Shown in pieces: positions 18,013-26,915 of a DNA stretch of 64,000 nucleotides. Every line of letters starts with the position of its first letter. Position 1 is the stretch's first letter. The stretch covers positions 930,001 through 994,000 of the forward strand of contig NC_019902.2 in assembly GCF_000321415.2 (NCBI RefSeq), written 5' to 3'. A program made the position numbers and the translations under genes. The DNA comes from Thioalkalivibrio nitratireducens DSM 14787. Lineage in GTDB: Bacteria; Pseudomonadota; Gammaproteobacteria; Ectothiorhodospirales; Ectothiorhodospiraceae. Below the pieces are notes generated by a model. It saw only the letters and a program-made list of their open reading frames with translations, searched no databases and was not told the DNA's origin.

Positions 18013-18558
18013 ATGTTCAAGACGCTCATTGCCATCGGGCTGGCGGCCGGTCTGATCGGGTGCGCCCTCGTCGACGTGAAAGAAGACCCCGCCTCCCCCT
18101 ACTACCTGGTGCCCGAGGGCTCGGTGATCGAACTGCATCAGCCGGTCGCGATTCCGCCGGGCACCACGCGGGTGTGGTTCGTGCGCGGCCGGGTGGCACC
18201 GGGCCGTGACTGGTACAACACCAGCTGCAACCTCGAGATCAACACCCTCGATCGAAACCGCGTTCAGACCGTGGAAGCGGGGCGGTTCGTCGTCCGCCGT
18301 GTCCAGCGCACGTCGGCCTCGGTCGCGCAATCGCAGCCGTCGGTCGAGGTGGCCATGTTGGGCGGAGGAATTGGCGGGGATTCCGGTTACAACCGAACCT
18401 GGCAGGGCTACCATCTCTGGCTCGCCAGCGAGAACCAGCCCGACGTCCGACGGCTGACCTGCGCCGGTATCTACGGCGAACCAAGGGACGCGAAGCCGCC
18501 GAGCATCAACGAGATGCGCGCTGCGCTGGGAACGGTGGCAAGCCTTCGTCTCCCGTAA
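18013..18558 (+). CDS. Predicted lipoprotein of unknown function
   Basis: 181 residues. The N-terminus MFKTLIAIGLAAGLIGC is a type II signal peptide with lipobox LIGC, so Cys17 should be lipidated and the protein anchored in the outer or inner membrane. The mature part has a beta-rich region (TRVWFVRGRVAPGRDWYNTSCNLEI), a Gly-rich turn (MLGGGIGGDSGYN) and a second mature Cys pair candidate at CNLE and TCAG. I do not recognise the family. The ATG at 18013 is preferred to one seven codons upstream because it opens the signal peptide and has an AGGAGG ribosome site. Confidence 0.7.
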   Translation: MFKTLIAIGLAAGLIGCALVDVKEDPASPYYLVPEGSVIELHQPVAIPPGTTRVWFVRGRVAPGRDWYNTSCNLEINTLDRNRVQTVEAGRFVVRRVQRTSASVAQSQPSVEVAMLGGGIGGDSGYNRTWQGYHLWLASENQPDVRRLTCAGIYGEPRDAKPPSINEMRAALGTVASLRLP

Positions 18559-18659
18559 GCCCGGCGGATCACGCCCTACAGCCTCTTCCAGCCTGCAATT
18601 CGGTGGTGCGGCTGGGCGGCGGCACCTTGCCGTTCGCGCCCGCAGAGCAGGCGGCAGGC

Positions 18660-19442
18660 TCAGGTCGCCGGGGAATCGGTACGGGTTCCCGCGAGTACAC
18701 CGCGCTGCAGCCAGTGCCGCAGCAGTTCCTCGGCGCTGCGCAGGAGCTCTTCGCCGGGTGCAAGGTCGAAGTCGGCGGCGACCCGGTGCACCAGTTCGGC
18801 TCCCGGCGCGGGATCGTTCTGCACGTACCAGAGGATGCGCGCGCTCAATGGGTTGAGCTCGATGAACCCGGTACGGAAGTCGCGGTCGCGGAACACCACC
18901 AGGTATGTGGGGTGTTCGCCGGGGCTGGCCGGGACGAAGTCGGGGCCGATCCGTTGGACCGGGTATTCGTAGGCCAGCAAGCGCGCGGCGGTAGCGAGTA
19001 CCGGAACCTCGGTGAAGGGATCGCCCAGAGGATCAATCGTGCTGCCGGTGGCATGGTCGGGGTCATCTTCGTGCTGCGCCACGACCACCTCGGCGCGTTC
19101 GTAATGGGCGAGTTCGGCGAGAAAAGGAAAATCGTCTTCGCGCGCCGTTCGTTCCGTGCTCAGGTATTGAAGAAACTCCTCGGCCAGACGCGGGAAGTAC
19201 GGTGTGTGGCATCCGTGTTCCCGATAGAAGTCGCGAGTCAGCCGTGCCCAGCGTTCCGAACCGTGCAGGCTGCGCAACACCGGGTACGCCCGTCCGAGCA
19301 GATCCTCGATGTTGTTGATGAACAGCCGCCGGTAGATCGCCAGGCGGCGCTCCTCGATACCCGCGGGTGGGGCATGGCGTTCGGGGTCGCGCAGATGAGC
19401 CGCGAATCGGCGCTGCACTTCGCGAAAGTCCAGTTCAGGCAC
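18660..19442 (-). CDS. hvfC: HvfC/BufC-type RiPP maturation partner (DUF2063)
   Basis: About 260 residues. The N-terminal DUF2063 domain reads [18 protein letters not shown], then [28 protein letters not shown], followed by a second domain with a winged-helix-like C-terminus. In HvfA/bufferin systems the DUF2063 protein partners the DUF692 enzyme and binds the precursor. The GTG start at 19442 is preferred because it has GGAGG at good spacing and begins exactly at the family N-terminus. It overlaps the stop of the DUF692 gene by eight bases, as expected of a stoichiometric complex. Confidence 0.88.
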   Translation of the reverse strand: MPELDFREVQRRFAAHLRDPERHAPPAGIEERRLAIYRRLFINNIEDLLGRAYPVLRSLHGSERWARLTRDFYREHGCHTPYFPRLAEEFLQYLSTERTAREDDFPFLAELAHYERAEVVVAQHEDDPDHATGSTIDPLGDPFTEVPVLATAARLLAYEYPVQRIGPDFVPASPGEHPTYLVVFRDRDFRTGFIELNPLSARILWYVQNDPAPGAELVHRVAADFDLAPGEELLRSAEELLRHWLQRGVLAGTRTDSPAT

Positions 19443-20295
19443 GGCGGCGTTCCTCCATGACCGCTTCGCTTGCCTCGAGCATTGCGCGCACGCGGGCGAC
19501 TTCGGCGAGCAGGTCCTGAAGCGGAGGGAAGTTGAAGTCGCGCTCGAGCAGGGTCGGCACCGGTCCCAGGCGCCGGTAGACCTCGTCCAGCAATGCCCAG
19601 ACGTCGGTGCAGATGTCGGCCCCGTGGGTGTCGACGCGCAGGTCGGGTGCTTCTTCGTGGTGCCCGGCGACATGCAGGTAGCGCACGCGGTCCAGCGGCA
19701 CGCGGTCGAGGAAATCCAGCGGATCGTAGCGATGGTTGATCGCGTTGACGACGATGTTGTTCACGTCCAGTAGCAGGCCGCAGTCGGCCGTCTCGATGAC
19801 CGCAGTCACGAACTCCGCCTCGCTCATCTCCGCCCCGGGCTGCGCGTAGTAGGAGACGTTTTCCAGCGCAATGCGCATGCCCAGAAGATCCTGCACGACG
19901 CCGACCCGCTCGGCGACATGGCGTACCGCGTCCTCGGTGAACGGGATCGGCATCAGGTCGTACAGATGGCCGAACTCGTCGCCGCAGGCGGACAGATGCT
20001 CGGTGTAGTCGCGGATCCCGTGGGTGTCCAGAAAACTGCGCAGGTCCCGCAAGAAGTCCCGGTCCAGTGGCCGCGGCCCGCCGATATCCAACGATAGCCC
20101 GTGGCAGACGAAGGGTTTGGCTTCGGTCCACTCGCGGAAGGTTCGCCCGAGGGCGCCACCGAGATGCATCCAGTTCTCGGGGGCGACTTCGAGGAAATCG
20201 ACCCGGTCGCGGGATCCGGGCGCCTGCGCGAAGGGGCTCAGCAGAGACCGCCGCAGACCCAGCCCCGCGCCACGCACTTCCGACCGGTGATTCAT
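19435..20295 (-). CDS. hvfB: HvfB/BufB-type DUF692 multinuclear-iron RiPP-modifying enzyme
   Basis: 286 residues of the DUF692 TIM-barrel family: [105 protein letters not shown] and DTHG. The scattered His/Asp/Glu residues match the iron ligands of MbnB-like enzymes that oxidatively modify precursor cysteines. The ATG at 20295 has GGAG nine bases upstream. The frame continues upstream through the hairpin repeats, but that part is repeat DNA and not protein. Confidence 0.9.
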   Translation of the reverse strand: MNHRSEVRGAGLGLRRSLLSPFAQAPGSRDRVDFLEVAPENWMHLGGALGRTFREWTEAKPFVCHGLSLDIGGPRPLDRDFLRDLRSFLDTHGIRDYTEHLSACGDEFGHLYDLMPIPFTEDAVRHVAERVGVVQDLLGMRIALENVSYYAQPGAEMSEAEFVTAVIETADCGLLLDVNNIVVNAINHRYDPLDFLDRVPLDRVRYLHVAGHHEEAPDLRVDTHGADICTDVWALLDEVYRRLGPVPTLLERDFNFPPLQDLLAEVARVRAMLEASEAVMEERRRA

Positions 20296-20386
20296 AGGCG
20301 TTGACTCCATAAGTAACTGATTCCAAGCCGTCGTCGTGAGTGCCACCGTGATGGTTAAGCCGGCAATTGCCGTATCCTCAGATATG

Positions 20387-20551
20387 CCATCGCGGGGGCC
20401 GAAGGCCCGTGGCCCGTCATCGCGAGGGCCGAAGGCCCGTGGCCCGTCATCGCGAGGGCCGAAGGCCCGTGGCCCGTCATCGCGAGGGCCGAAGGCCCGT
20501 GGCGATCCAGACTCCGCCTGGATCGCCACGTCACTGCGTGCCTCGCGATGA
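20387..20551. repeat. 30-bp tandem repeats and REP-like hairpins inside the RiPP operon
   Basis: A 30-base unit containing the hairpin GGGCCGAAGGCCC is repeated three and a half times (about 20389-20500). It is followed by a perfect 12-bp hairpin, GTGGCGATCCAG-ACTCCGC-CTGGATCGCCAC (20499-20529), and a closing CTCGCGATGACG. The units share the CATCGCGAG/CTCGCGATGACG core with the interiors of both MITE copies but lack their terminal repeats. The array separates the RiPP precursor gene from the DUF692 and DUF2063 genes, so it would sit in the middle of the operon mRNA. Confidence 0.85.
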
Positions 20552-20600
20552 CGATAGGGCGCGACCATCACACGATGGCGGCCCTGATGATCACGTCGTC

Positions 20601-20912
20601 CTAGCCGCCGCAACGTCCTTCGCCGCACTTGCCTTCCGTGTCCTTGTCATCGCCATTGTCGTCCGAGGCACCGCCGCAGCGACCTTCGCCGCAGCTACCC
20701 TCGGTTTCCTTCTCGCCGGAAGCGCCGCCGCAGGTGCCTTCGCCGCAGCTGCCCTGAGCGAGCTTCTGCAGCGCCGTGGAGGACTGGCTGACCTGATAGC
20801 CCTGGCCGAGGTCGGTCGCGGCAAACAGCGGCGTGCTGCCCATTGCGAGGCCGACGGCGGCGGTGCCGATGGTGGCGGCGAGGGTCTTGCGATTGAAGAG
20901 ATGGTCTTTCAT
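20601..20912 (-). CDS. hvfA: HvfA/bufferin-type copper-binding RiPP precursor
   Basis: 103 residues. A signal peptide ([21 protein letters not shown]) is followed by a short core and three C-terminal modules: [22 protein letters not shown] and [11 protein letters not shown], separated by acidic, low-complexity linkers. EGKCGEGKCG is the hallmark of HvfA, whose cysteines are converted by HvfB/HvfC to copper-binding groups and which is exported to the periplasm through its signal peptide. Six Cys are available for modification. A strong ribosome site (AAAGGAG) precedes the ATG, consistent with high expression of the precursor. Confidence 0.9.
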   Translation of the reverse strand: MKDHLFNRKTLAATIGTAAVGLAMGSTPLFAATDLGQGYQVSQSSTALQKLAQGSCGEGTCGGASGEKETEGSCGEGRCGGASDDNGDDKDTEGKCGEGRCGG

Positions 20913-20934
20913 GTGATTCTCCTTTCGAATGTGA

Positions 20935-20950
20935 CGATCATAGGTGATCG
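20935..20950. promoter_or_regulatory. Inverted repeat upstream of the RiPP precursor
   Basis: CGATCA-TAGG-TGATCG, a perfect 6-bp inverted repeat with a 4-base spacer, centred about 30 bases upstream of the hvfA start and within the 86-base gap after the DoxX gene. It may be an operator for an hvfA-proximal promoter or an mRNA hairpin. Function is inference. Confidence 0.35.
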
Positions 20951-20998
20951 GAACGGTGTTGCTGAAGCGTCCGCTTGCATGCGGCTTCTGGTTGTTGT

Positions 20999-21607
20999 TC
21001 AGTCTCGGCGCAGCCAGCGCGCCGCGTAATGGTCGACACTCAGATACCGTCCGGCGCCGTAGAAGAAGAGCACCAGCAGCATCACGAAGTAGGTGGCGGC
21101 CATTTCAATGCCGTTGTTCAGGATCACGAAGCTACCACTCTGGGTCAGCCAGTCGTAGTTACCGTGTTCCTGAAGGATCGAGCGGGCCCGATCCAGCCGA
21201 ACCGCGGCCTCCTCGGTCGCACCGCAGTTGAACAGGCACATCATCGGGTCGGAGATCGTCTGCCAGCCGTGTTTCCAGTGCACGGTGACAGCCGCGACGA
21301 CCATCGTGATCATCAGCGGGATCGAGAACCAGCGCATGGCGATCCCGAACAGCAGCGCGATCGCCCCGAGGACCTCGGCATAGGCGGCGAGGAAGGCCAT
21401 CAGCCACGGCATCGGCAGGCCCAGCCCCCAGTCCGGATTGCCGAACCAGGATACGGTTCCCGCGTTCGGCAGCAGCCCGTCCAGCTTGTTGGTGCCGGCA
21501 GCCCAGAACACTGGCGCAAGGTACAGGCGCAGCGCGAGGGGTCCGAGAAAGTCCACGCTGCGTGTACTGTTGAGCGCGTCATGCATCCAGCGAGCCAATC
21601 GTTTCAT
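20999..21607 (-). CDS. DoxX-family membrane protein of the HvfA operon (HvfX-like)
   Basis: 202 residues, four or five predicted membrane helices: LALRLYLAPVFWAAGTNKLDG, WLMAFLAAYAEVLGAIALLFG, IPLMITMVVAAVTVHW, and a C-terminal MAATYFVMLLVLFFYGAG. A periplasmic or loop segment carries MCLFNCG, a Cys pair that could bind metal. DoxX-family proteins accompany DUF692/DUF2063 RiPP loci and are thought to help redox or membrane steps of maturation. It is the first gene of the operon on the minus strand, 86 bases before the precursor. The ATG at 21607 removes a polar upstream extension. Confidence 0.85.
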   Translation of the reverse strand: MKRLARWMHDALNSTRSVDFLGPLALRLYLAPVFWAAGTNKLDGLLPNAGTVSWFGNPDWGLGLPMPWLMAFLAAYAEVLGAIALLFGIAMRWFSIPLMITMVVAAVTVHWKHGWQTISDPMMCLFNCGATEEAAVRLDRARSILQEHGNYDWLTQSGSFVILNNGIEMAATYFVMLLVLFFYGAGRYLSVDHYAARWLRRD

Positions 21608-22029
21608 CTTTGTCGTATCCCGTTCAGTTGGTTTGGCTTCCCGGTCTGCCGCATCACGCGGAGCGGCGGTGACCAATCGTTTCGTCGAGAACAGTTAATC
21701 ACCGGGGCGATCGCAGATCCCTACGTAAGAATTCGTAGGTTCCGAGGCTGCGAGCGTGCGGGGTCCCGGGTCCGGGGGCACCTCGTGCGCGGGTGCGCAC
21801 GAACAGACGGTGTGACGGCGCACCGCTTGCGCACATCGACGCAGGCGATCCCCCTGCGTGGACGACTCATCGTTCCGGGGCAGGCCGTTCCGGCGACGCA
21901 GGAACCGGTGCTGCAGGGGCGCAGCTTTCGAACGACCCGACACGCTGCGGTTATCGGATATTACGTAGTGCGCCCCCCGGCCTTTGGGTCTTTCCTTGAA
22001 GCGAGTGCATCGAAAACCGAGGGGGAACG
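21608..22029. other. Divergent promoter region between two DoxX-like genes
   Basis: About 420 bases without a supported gene. At 21720-21739 is CCTACG-TAAGAATT-CGTAGG, a 6-bp inverted repeat around an AT-rich core in an otherwise GC-rich region. It could be an operator shared by the RiPP operon on the left and the DoxX-like gene on the right. No -35/-10 pair is convincing. Confidence 0.35.
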
Positions 22030-22449
22030 ATGGTCATGGAATTGCAGAAACGGCTGAGGGTGTCACTGTTGTTGCTGCGTCTCGGAGTCTTCGTCGTGAT
22101 GTTCGTCTGGACACTGGACAAGTTCGTGGCACCGGATCACGCGGCGCGGGTCTTTGAGCATTTCTATCATCTGGAAGGCCTCGGCGCGGGTGCGCTGGCC
22201 GTGATCGGCGTACTGCAGCTCATCGTGGTGCTGGGTTTCGTGGCCGGGCTGTACCGGGCCTGGACCTACGGACTGGTGCTCGCGATGCATGCAGTCTCGA
22301 CGTTCTCCTCCTGGCAGCAGTACCTGGCGGCGTTCGACAACCTGCTCTTTTTCGCCGCCTGGCCCATGCTGGCGGCCTGCGTGGCGCTATTCCTGCTGCG
22401 GGATTCGGACACGATGCTGAGCCTCGACACCCTTCGGCATCGTTCCTGA
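22030..22449 (+). CDS. DoxX-like small membrane protein
   Basis: 139 residues with four hydrophobic helices (LLLLRLGVFVVMFVWTLDKF, ALAVIGVLQLIVVLGFVAGL, WTYGLVLAMHAVSTFSSW, NLLFFAAWPMLAACVALFLL) and the DoxX-like opening helix-loop. Function is unknown; DoxX relatives are quinone- or thiol-linked membrane proteins. A second ATG two codons downstream is an equally good start. It precedes a small ferredoxin-fold protein by 58 bases on the same strand and is divergent from the RiPP operon's own DoxX gene. Confidence 0.75.
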   Translation: MVMELQKRLRVSLLLLRLGVFVVMFVWTLDKFVAPDHAARVFEHFYHLEGLGAGALAVIGVLQLIVVLGFVAGLYRAWTYGLVLAMHAVSTFSSWQQYLAAFDNLLFFAAWPMLAACVALFLLRDSDTMLSLDTLRHRS

Positions 22450-22507
22450 TGCATCGGGTAGGAGGAGATCGTTCGAAGTGCCCAACAACACACGAGAGGC
22501 GATTGCC

Positions 22508-22735
22508 ATGAACCAAGCGGACGTGCTGATTCATATCGACGAAGACTTAAACAGTGACCGCATCCACGAGATGGAGCGGGCGCTTTCGCTGCATGAAGGC
22601 GTGATCAGTGTCTGCATGCACGAACGCCGCCGCCACCTGTTGGTGGTGGACTACGAACCTGGCCGGGTGCGTCCCGTGGATCTTCTGTCCCGGGTGCGCG
22701 CCGACGGGCTCCATGCCGCGCTGATCGGGCTTTGA
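22508..22735 (+). CDS. Small HMA-like domain protein lacking CxxC
   Basis: 75 residues: MNQADVLIHIDEDLNSDRIHEMERAL, then GVISVCMHERRRHLLVVDYEPG, then DLLSRVRADGLHAALIGL. The beta-alpha-beta-beta-alpha-beta pattern is that of heavy-metal-associated/ferredoxin-fold domains. The usual metal-binding CxxC is missing; only one Cys with a nearby His (VCMHE) remains. The ATG at 22508 has GAGAGG upstream. It probably forms an operon with the DoxX-like gene. Metal binding is possible but not shown. Confidence 0.65.
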   Translation: MNQADVLIHIDEDLNSDRIHEMERALSLHEGVISVCMHERRRHLLVVDYEPGRVRPVDLLSRVRADGLHAALIGL

Positions 22736-22921
22736 CGGTCTGGTCCATGCTCCAGGGCGGAAGTGTCGGGCGCCCGCGAAGCCGGGGCAGGGTTCTGGCA
22801 CCGCTGGCACGCCTGCCGTCACCGTGAGTACGCGAACGATGCATCACTCCGGATCTCGAACCTGCCCAACACCGGGCAGGCGGTGACAGCAGGCGGCGCG
22901 GAACACCGCGCCAGCCGAGTG

Positions 22922-23353
22922 TCAGCCCCCCGCGACTTCGCGCAAGAGATTCTGGATGTCCGTTTCGGAGTGCCCCGCGGTTATCAGTGTCACGATCGCG
23001 CCCGTCGCGCCATCGACGAGCGCCATGTAGCCAGTCCTTCCGCCGTTTCTCTCATAGAGTTCGCCCAGATCGAGCGTCTGCGCCAGCATGCTCGACTGGT
23101 GGGTGGTCCCCTCGTCGGTGAAATCGAAGCGCAGGAACAAAATGTCGCTCTGGTTAAACTCTGCCCGCACCGCCTGAAGCTTCGGATCCAGAATCTTGCA
23201 GCTTTGACACCAGTCCGCATACATCAGCACGGCCAGGACTTTCGGTGCCGGACTACCCGCCGCCTGGAGCCCGGCGCTGAGCAGTAGTGCCAGCACTGCG
23301 GCGAGAAAAACGGGAGCACGGGGCATCCAGGTAGGTGATTGCCTCATCGCCAT
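22922..23353 (-). CDS. Periplasmic thioredoxin-fold protein
   Basis: 143 residues. The signal peptide (APVFLAAVLALLLSAGLQAAG) is followed by a thioredoxin domain with active site YADWCQSCK near residue 50, and then DILFLRFDFTDEGTTHQ. The CxxC indicates a periplasmic thiol oxidoreductase or thiol-disulfide carrier. It lies between the metal-related DoxX/HMA pair and the His-rich lipoprotein and may serve their redox chemistry, although no direct link is visible. Confidence 0.8.
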   Translation of the reverse strand: MAMRQSPTWMPRAPVFLAAVLALLLSAGLQAAGSPAPKVLAVLMYADWCQSCKILDPKLQAVRAEFNQSDILFLRFDFTDEGTTHQSSMLAQTLDLGELYERNGGRTGYMALVDGATGAIVTLITAGHSETDIQNLLREVAGG

Positions 23354-23794
23354 TTCCTCCTCTGCGGGGATTCGGATTCAGGATATGAAACCGCGGGCAC
23401 AAAGGTGATACGCGGCATTGCGTAAACGCGTGTGTGTTGTTCCCGCAGCTTCGGAACCGGCGGCAGTCGGCCTCAATCCTGATGCATCCTCCGGTTCTCC
23501 AACCGGGCTGTCGGTTCCCAAGCCGTCTATCATCGCTGAAAGCGGTGGTATCGGCCGGGCTTTCCGGCACTGCCGCGGTGTAAGCGGCGCCAGGAGCAGT
23601 GCGCGTGACAGAAGTGTTCGAAGGGCGGGTTCCGCGTGCAAGATGATCGGCAGTCCTGCTCGGGCCGGGTGAGTGGTCGAACACCACGATGCCCGCGCTG
23701 CCTGTGTCGGGTAACCGCGGAACCGAAACCCGTGCATCAACGGGGAGCCAGGTCGTGATCTGGCCGCTCTAGCAGCTCAAGTCCGACAGGGCTG
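23354..23794. other. Intergenic stretch with an inverted repeat at the end of the lipoprotein gene
   Basis: About 440 bases without a supported gene. At its right edge CTAGCAGC (23769-23776) and GCTGCTAG (23791-23798) form a perfect 8-bp inverted repeat that includes the stop codon of the His-rich lipoprotein gene. It could be a 3' stabilising hairpin; no T-run follows, so an intrinsic terminator is unlikely. Confidence 0.4.
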
Positions 23795-24106
23795 CTAGTG
23801 CCGGTAACGGTGACGCAGCTGCGGGTGCGAGGCGGCGCGGTGGCCGGGAAAGACGATTCCGCGGTGGAACCCAGGGTGGCTTCTGTGCAGCCCCGAGCGG
23901 TGGCCATGGTGGTGTCCGTGGCGATGTCCGAGACGGGCCCGGCCGGAATGGTGACGGGCGCGATGGTGCAGTCCGACGCGATGGTGGCTGCCGGACACGG
24001 CGGCGGTGGTGACCAGATGATGACTGGTTCCGTGGTGCTGGCCACCGTGGGTGGCGCATCCGAACAGGAACACGGTGCTCAGCAGAACCAGAAAAGTCTT
24101 CGTCAT
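23795..24106 (-). CDS. Histidine-rich lipoprotein, candidate metal binder
   Basis: 103 residues. MTKTFLVLLSTVFLFGC is a lipoprotein signal with lipobox FLFGC. The mature part is exceptionally rich in His (HGGQHHGTSHHL, GSHHRVGLHHRARHH, LGHRHGHHHGHRSGLHRSH) and basic. Such sequences bind Ni, Zn or Cu loosely. The position near a copper-RiPP operon and a periplasmic thioredoxin fits metal buffering, but this is inference. An AGAGG ribosome site precedes the ATG. Another open frame overlaps on the same strand but lacks a signal sequence and a ribosome site. Confidence 0.6.
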   Translation of the reverse strand: MTKTFLVLLSTVFLFGCATHGGQHHGTSHHLVTTAAVSGSHHRVGLHHRARHHSGRARLGHRHGHHHGHRSGLHRSHPGFHRGIVFPGHRAASHPQLRHRYRH

Positions 24107-24392
24107 GATGGGCCTCTTGGGGTGCGGGCGCATGTGAAGCGTGCAACGCACGATGGGCGTGTCCTCCCAGTCTGGTTCATCCATCGGCCGACATCATCCG
24201 TGGAAATGGCTACGAAAAGGCTATGAAAAGGCTATGAAATGGAGTGGGTCTTCCGGCCGTCCAAACGATTGACGGAGCACCGTTCGGGCTGCGGCTTTCG
24301 CGTATTCCCGCAGCGACTGGGTGATGGTTGAATGCAGATATGCCCGGATTTGTGCCGGTGGCCGAACGGATGAGGCGGGTAGGAGAACGGCG

Positions 24393-26915
24393 ATGCTGCT
24401 GACGTTGACTGCACTGGTGGTCCTGATCCTGATCACGTTCTGGCTTTACCGCAGCGCACCGGCATGGACCTGGGTCTGGGCGTTTCTGACGCTGGTCGCA
24501 ATCGGTCTGCTCGCGGTGTTCGATCCGCTGAATCCGCTGACCATCCCACTGCTGGCCGGATGGGCGCTGGTCGGCGTCGCCGCCAATGCCGGTGTGCGCA
24601 GGCGCTGGTTCACGGCCCCGCTACTGCGCCGCTTCCGCACCGTGCTGCCGAGATTGTCGGAAACCGAGCAGCAGGCGCTGGAGGCGGGCACGATCGGCTG
24701 GGACGCGGAGCTGTTTTCCGGCCGACCTGCCTGGGAGCGGCTGCTCGAGACGCCCCCCGCGCAGCTCGCGGCCGACGAACAGGCGTTTCTGGACGGTCCG
24801 GTCGAGGCATTGTGCCGGATGGTCGACGACTGGCAGGTGACCCACCACGATCACGATCTGTCCGCCGAGGCCTGGTCATTCATCCGCTCGCGTGGCTTTT
24901 TCGGGATGATCATTCCGAAGGGCTATGGGGGGCTCGGGTTTTCGCACGCCGCGCACTCGGCGGTGGTGATGAAGATCGCCACCCGCAGCGTGACCGCGGC
25001 GGTGACCGTGATGGTGCCCAACTCGCTGGGGCCCGGGAAACTGCTGCTGCGCTACGGGACCGACGAACAGAGAGATTACTACTTGCCCCGTCTGGCCCGC
25101 GGCGAGGAGATCCCGTGCTTTGCGCTGACCTCGCCGAAGGCAGGGTCGGACGCGGGCGCGATTCCGGATACCGGTGTCGTCTGCCGCGGCATGTGGCAGG
25201 GGCGCGAGGTGCTGGGTCTGCGCCTGAACTGGGACAAGCGCTACATCACGCTGGGACCGGTCGCGACCCTGATCGGCCTGGCGTTTCGCTGCCTCGATCC
25301 CGACCGCCTGCTGGGAGGGTCGGTCGACCGGGGCATCACCGTTGCGCTGGTGCCGCGCGACACCCCGGGTATCGAGATCGGCAGCCGGCACATCCCCATG
25401 GACATCCCGTTCATGAACGGCCCCAATCGGGGGCGCGATGTCTTTCTGCCGCTCACGCAGGTGATCGGGGGCAAGGCGGGGATCGGTCAGGGCTGGCGCA
25501 TGCTCGTGGAGTCGCTCTCCGAGGGTCGCGGGATCTCTCTGCCGGCGCTGTCGACGGGCGCGGTGAAGAGCGCCGCCCGGTTTACCGGCGCCTATGCCCG
25601 GGTGCGCCGCCAGTTCAACCTGCCGATCGGCCGCCTGGAGGGGGTCGAGGAGGCTCTCGCGCGCATCGCCGGTCGCGGCTACCAGATGGAGGCCGCACGC
25701 CTGCTGACGCTGGCGGCGCTGGAGCAGGGCGAGCGGCCGGCCGTCGCCTCCGCGATCGTGAAATATCACCTGACCGAGAAATACCGTCAGGTGATCAACG
25801 ACGCGATGGACATCGAGGGCGGGCGCGGCATCTGCCTGGGTCCGCGCAACCTGCTGGGGCGTGCCTACCAGGCGATTCCGGTCGCGATCACCGTCGAGGG
25901 CGCGAACATCCTGACGCGCTCGATGATCATCTTCGGCCAGGGTGCGATCCGTTGCCACCCCTGGGTGTTGAAGGAGTTCCGGGCAGTCCACCACCCCGAT
26001 TCCGAACAGGGCCTGCGGGAATTCGACCGCGCGCTGCTCGGACACGTCGGTTTCTTGCTGGGTAACGTGGGTCGCAGCCTCGTTCTGGGCTTGAGCCGCG
26101 GGCGTTTCGCCCGGGCACCGGCGAGCCGTGCGCGCCGCTACTACCAGACGCTGACCTGGATGAGCACGGCCCTGGCCCTGGCCGCCGACGCGGCGATGAT
26201 GACGCTGGGTGGGGCACTGAAGCGACACGAACGCCTGTCGGCGCGCATGGGCGACGTGTTCTCCGAACTGTACCTGTCGTCGGCGGTGCTGAAGCGCTTC
26301 CACGACGACGGCGAGCCGCCCGAGGACTATCCGCTGGTGCGCTGGGCACTGCAGGACAGCCTGTACCGCATGCAGGAAAGCCTGCGTTCGCTGTACCGCA
26401 ACCTGCCCAGCCGGCCACTGGCGGCGTTGCTCCGGGTGCTCTGTTTTCCGACTGGCATGGTGTTCTCCGCGCCGGCCGACCGCGCCGACCATGAAGCCGC
26501 GGGCGTTCTGCTCGCGCCGTCGCAGGCCCGTGACCGCCTGACCCGAGGGCTGTTCGTGCCACCAGATCCGAAGGCGCCGGCACGCCTGCTCGAAACCGCC
26601 TTCCAGCAGGCCGCAGCGCTGGAGTCCCTGGAACGGAGGCTGGCCGCGCTGCGCCGCGAGCACGGCCTCCAGGCCCGTGCCCGGCTGCCGCTGGCGCAGG
26701 AGGCGTTCGAGCGTGGGCTGATCCCGGAATCCGACTGGCAGGCACTGAACGCGCACGAGGCATTGGTCGATGAACTGGTGCAGGTCGACGATTTCCCAGC
26801 GTTTTCGAGCGGCACCGGCCAAGCGGCGGTGCACAGGCGGGTGCATCAATCCCGAGGTGCTGAACCGGAAAGCCGCCTGAGCGCCATTCGCACGACGAGC
26901 GGAGAAGGACGATGA
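24393..26915 (+). CDS. fadE: Acyl-CoA dehydrogenase, FadE type
   Basis: 840 residues, close in length to E. coli FadE. Two N-terminal membrane helices (LLTLTALVVLILITFWLY, WVWAFLTLVAIGLLAVF) anchor it to the inner membrane. The acyl-CoA dehydrogenase core includes GFFGMIIPKGYGGLGFSH, PCFALTSPKAGSDAG and DAMDIEGGRGICLGPRN, and the long C-terminal domain is FadE-specific. It catalyses the first step of beta-oxidation, acyl-CoA to trans-2-enoyl-CoA. AGGAG precedes the ATG at 24393. It overlaps the thiolase gene by ATGA and heads a four-gene fatty-acid degradation operon. Confidence 0.93.
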   Translation: MLLTLTALVVLILITFWLYRSAPAWTWVWAFLTLVAIGLLAVFDPLNPLTIPLLAGWALVGVAANAGVRRRWFTAPLLRRFRTVLPRLSETEQQALEAGTIGWDAELFSGRPAWERLLETPPAQLAADEQAFLDGPVEALCRMVDDWQVTHHDHDLSAEAWSFIRSRGFFGMIIPKGYGGLGFSHAAHSAVVMKIATRSVTAAVTVMVPNSLGPGKLLLRYGTDEQRDYYLPRLARGEEIPCFALTSPKAGSDAGAIPDTGVVCRGMWQGREVLGLRLNWDKRYITLGPVATLIGLAFRCLDPDRLLGGSVDRGITVALVPRDTPGIEIGSRHIPMDIPFMNGPNRGRDVFLPLTQVIGGKAGIGQGWRMLVESLSEGRGISLPALSTGAVKSAARFTGAYARVRRQFNLPIGRLEGVEEALARIAGRGYQMEAARLLTLAALEQGERPAVASAIVKYHLTEKYRQVINDAMDIEGGRGICLGPRNLLGRAYQAIPVAITVEGANILTRSMIIFGQGAIRCHPWVLKEFRAVHHPDSEQGLREFDRALLGHVGFLLGNVGRSLVLGLSRGRFARAPASRARRYYQTLTWMSTALALAADAAMMTLGGALKRHERLSARMGDVFSELYLSSAVLKRFHDDGEPPEDYPLVRWALQDSLYRMQESLRSLYRNLPSRPLAALLRVLCFPTGMVFSAPADRADHEAAGVLLAPSQARDRLTRGLFVPPDPKAPARLLETAFQQAAALESLERRLAALRREHGLQARARLPLAQEAFERGLIPESDWQALNAHEALVDELVQVDDFPAFSSGTGQAAVHRRVHQSRGAEPESRLSAIRTTSGEGR

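Noticed and set aside
20387-20505. CRISPR-like spacing of 30-bp repeats
   Set aside because: The units are contiguous without unique spacers, contain internal hairpins, and no cas genes are present.
20583-20595. CCTGATGATCACG resembling a MITE end near the RiPP operon
   Set aside because: One mismatch to the end sequence, but the only possible partner (near 20347) faces the wrong way and no 8-bp duplication is present; at most a relict.
23737-24045. 102-aa Thr/Pro-rich frame overlapping the His-rich lipoprotein
   Set aside because: No signal sequence or ribosome site; the overlapping frame has a lipobox and AGAGG.
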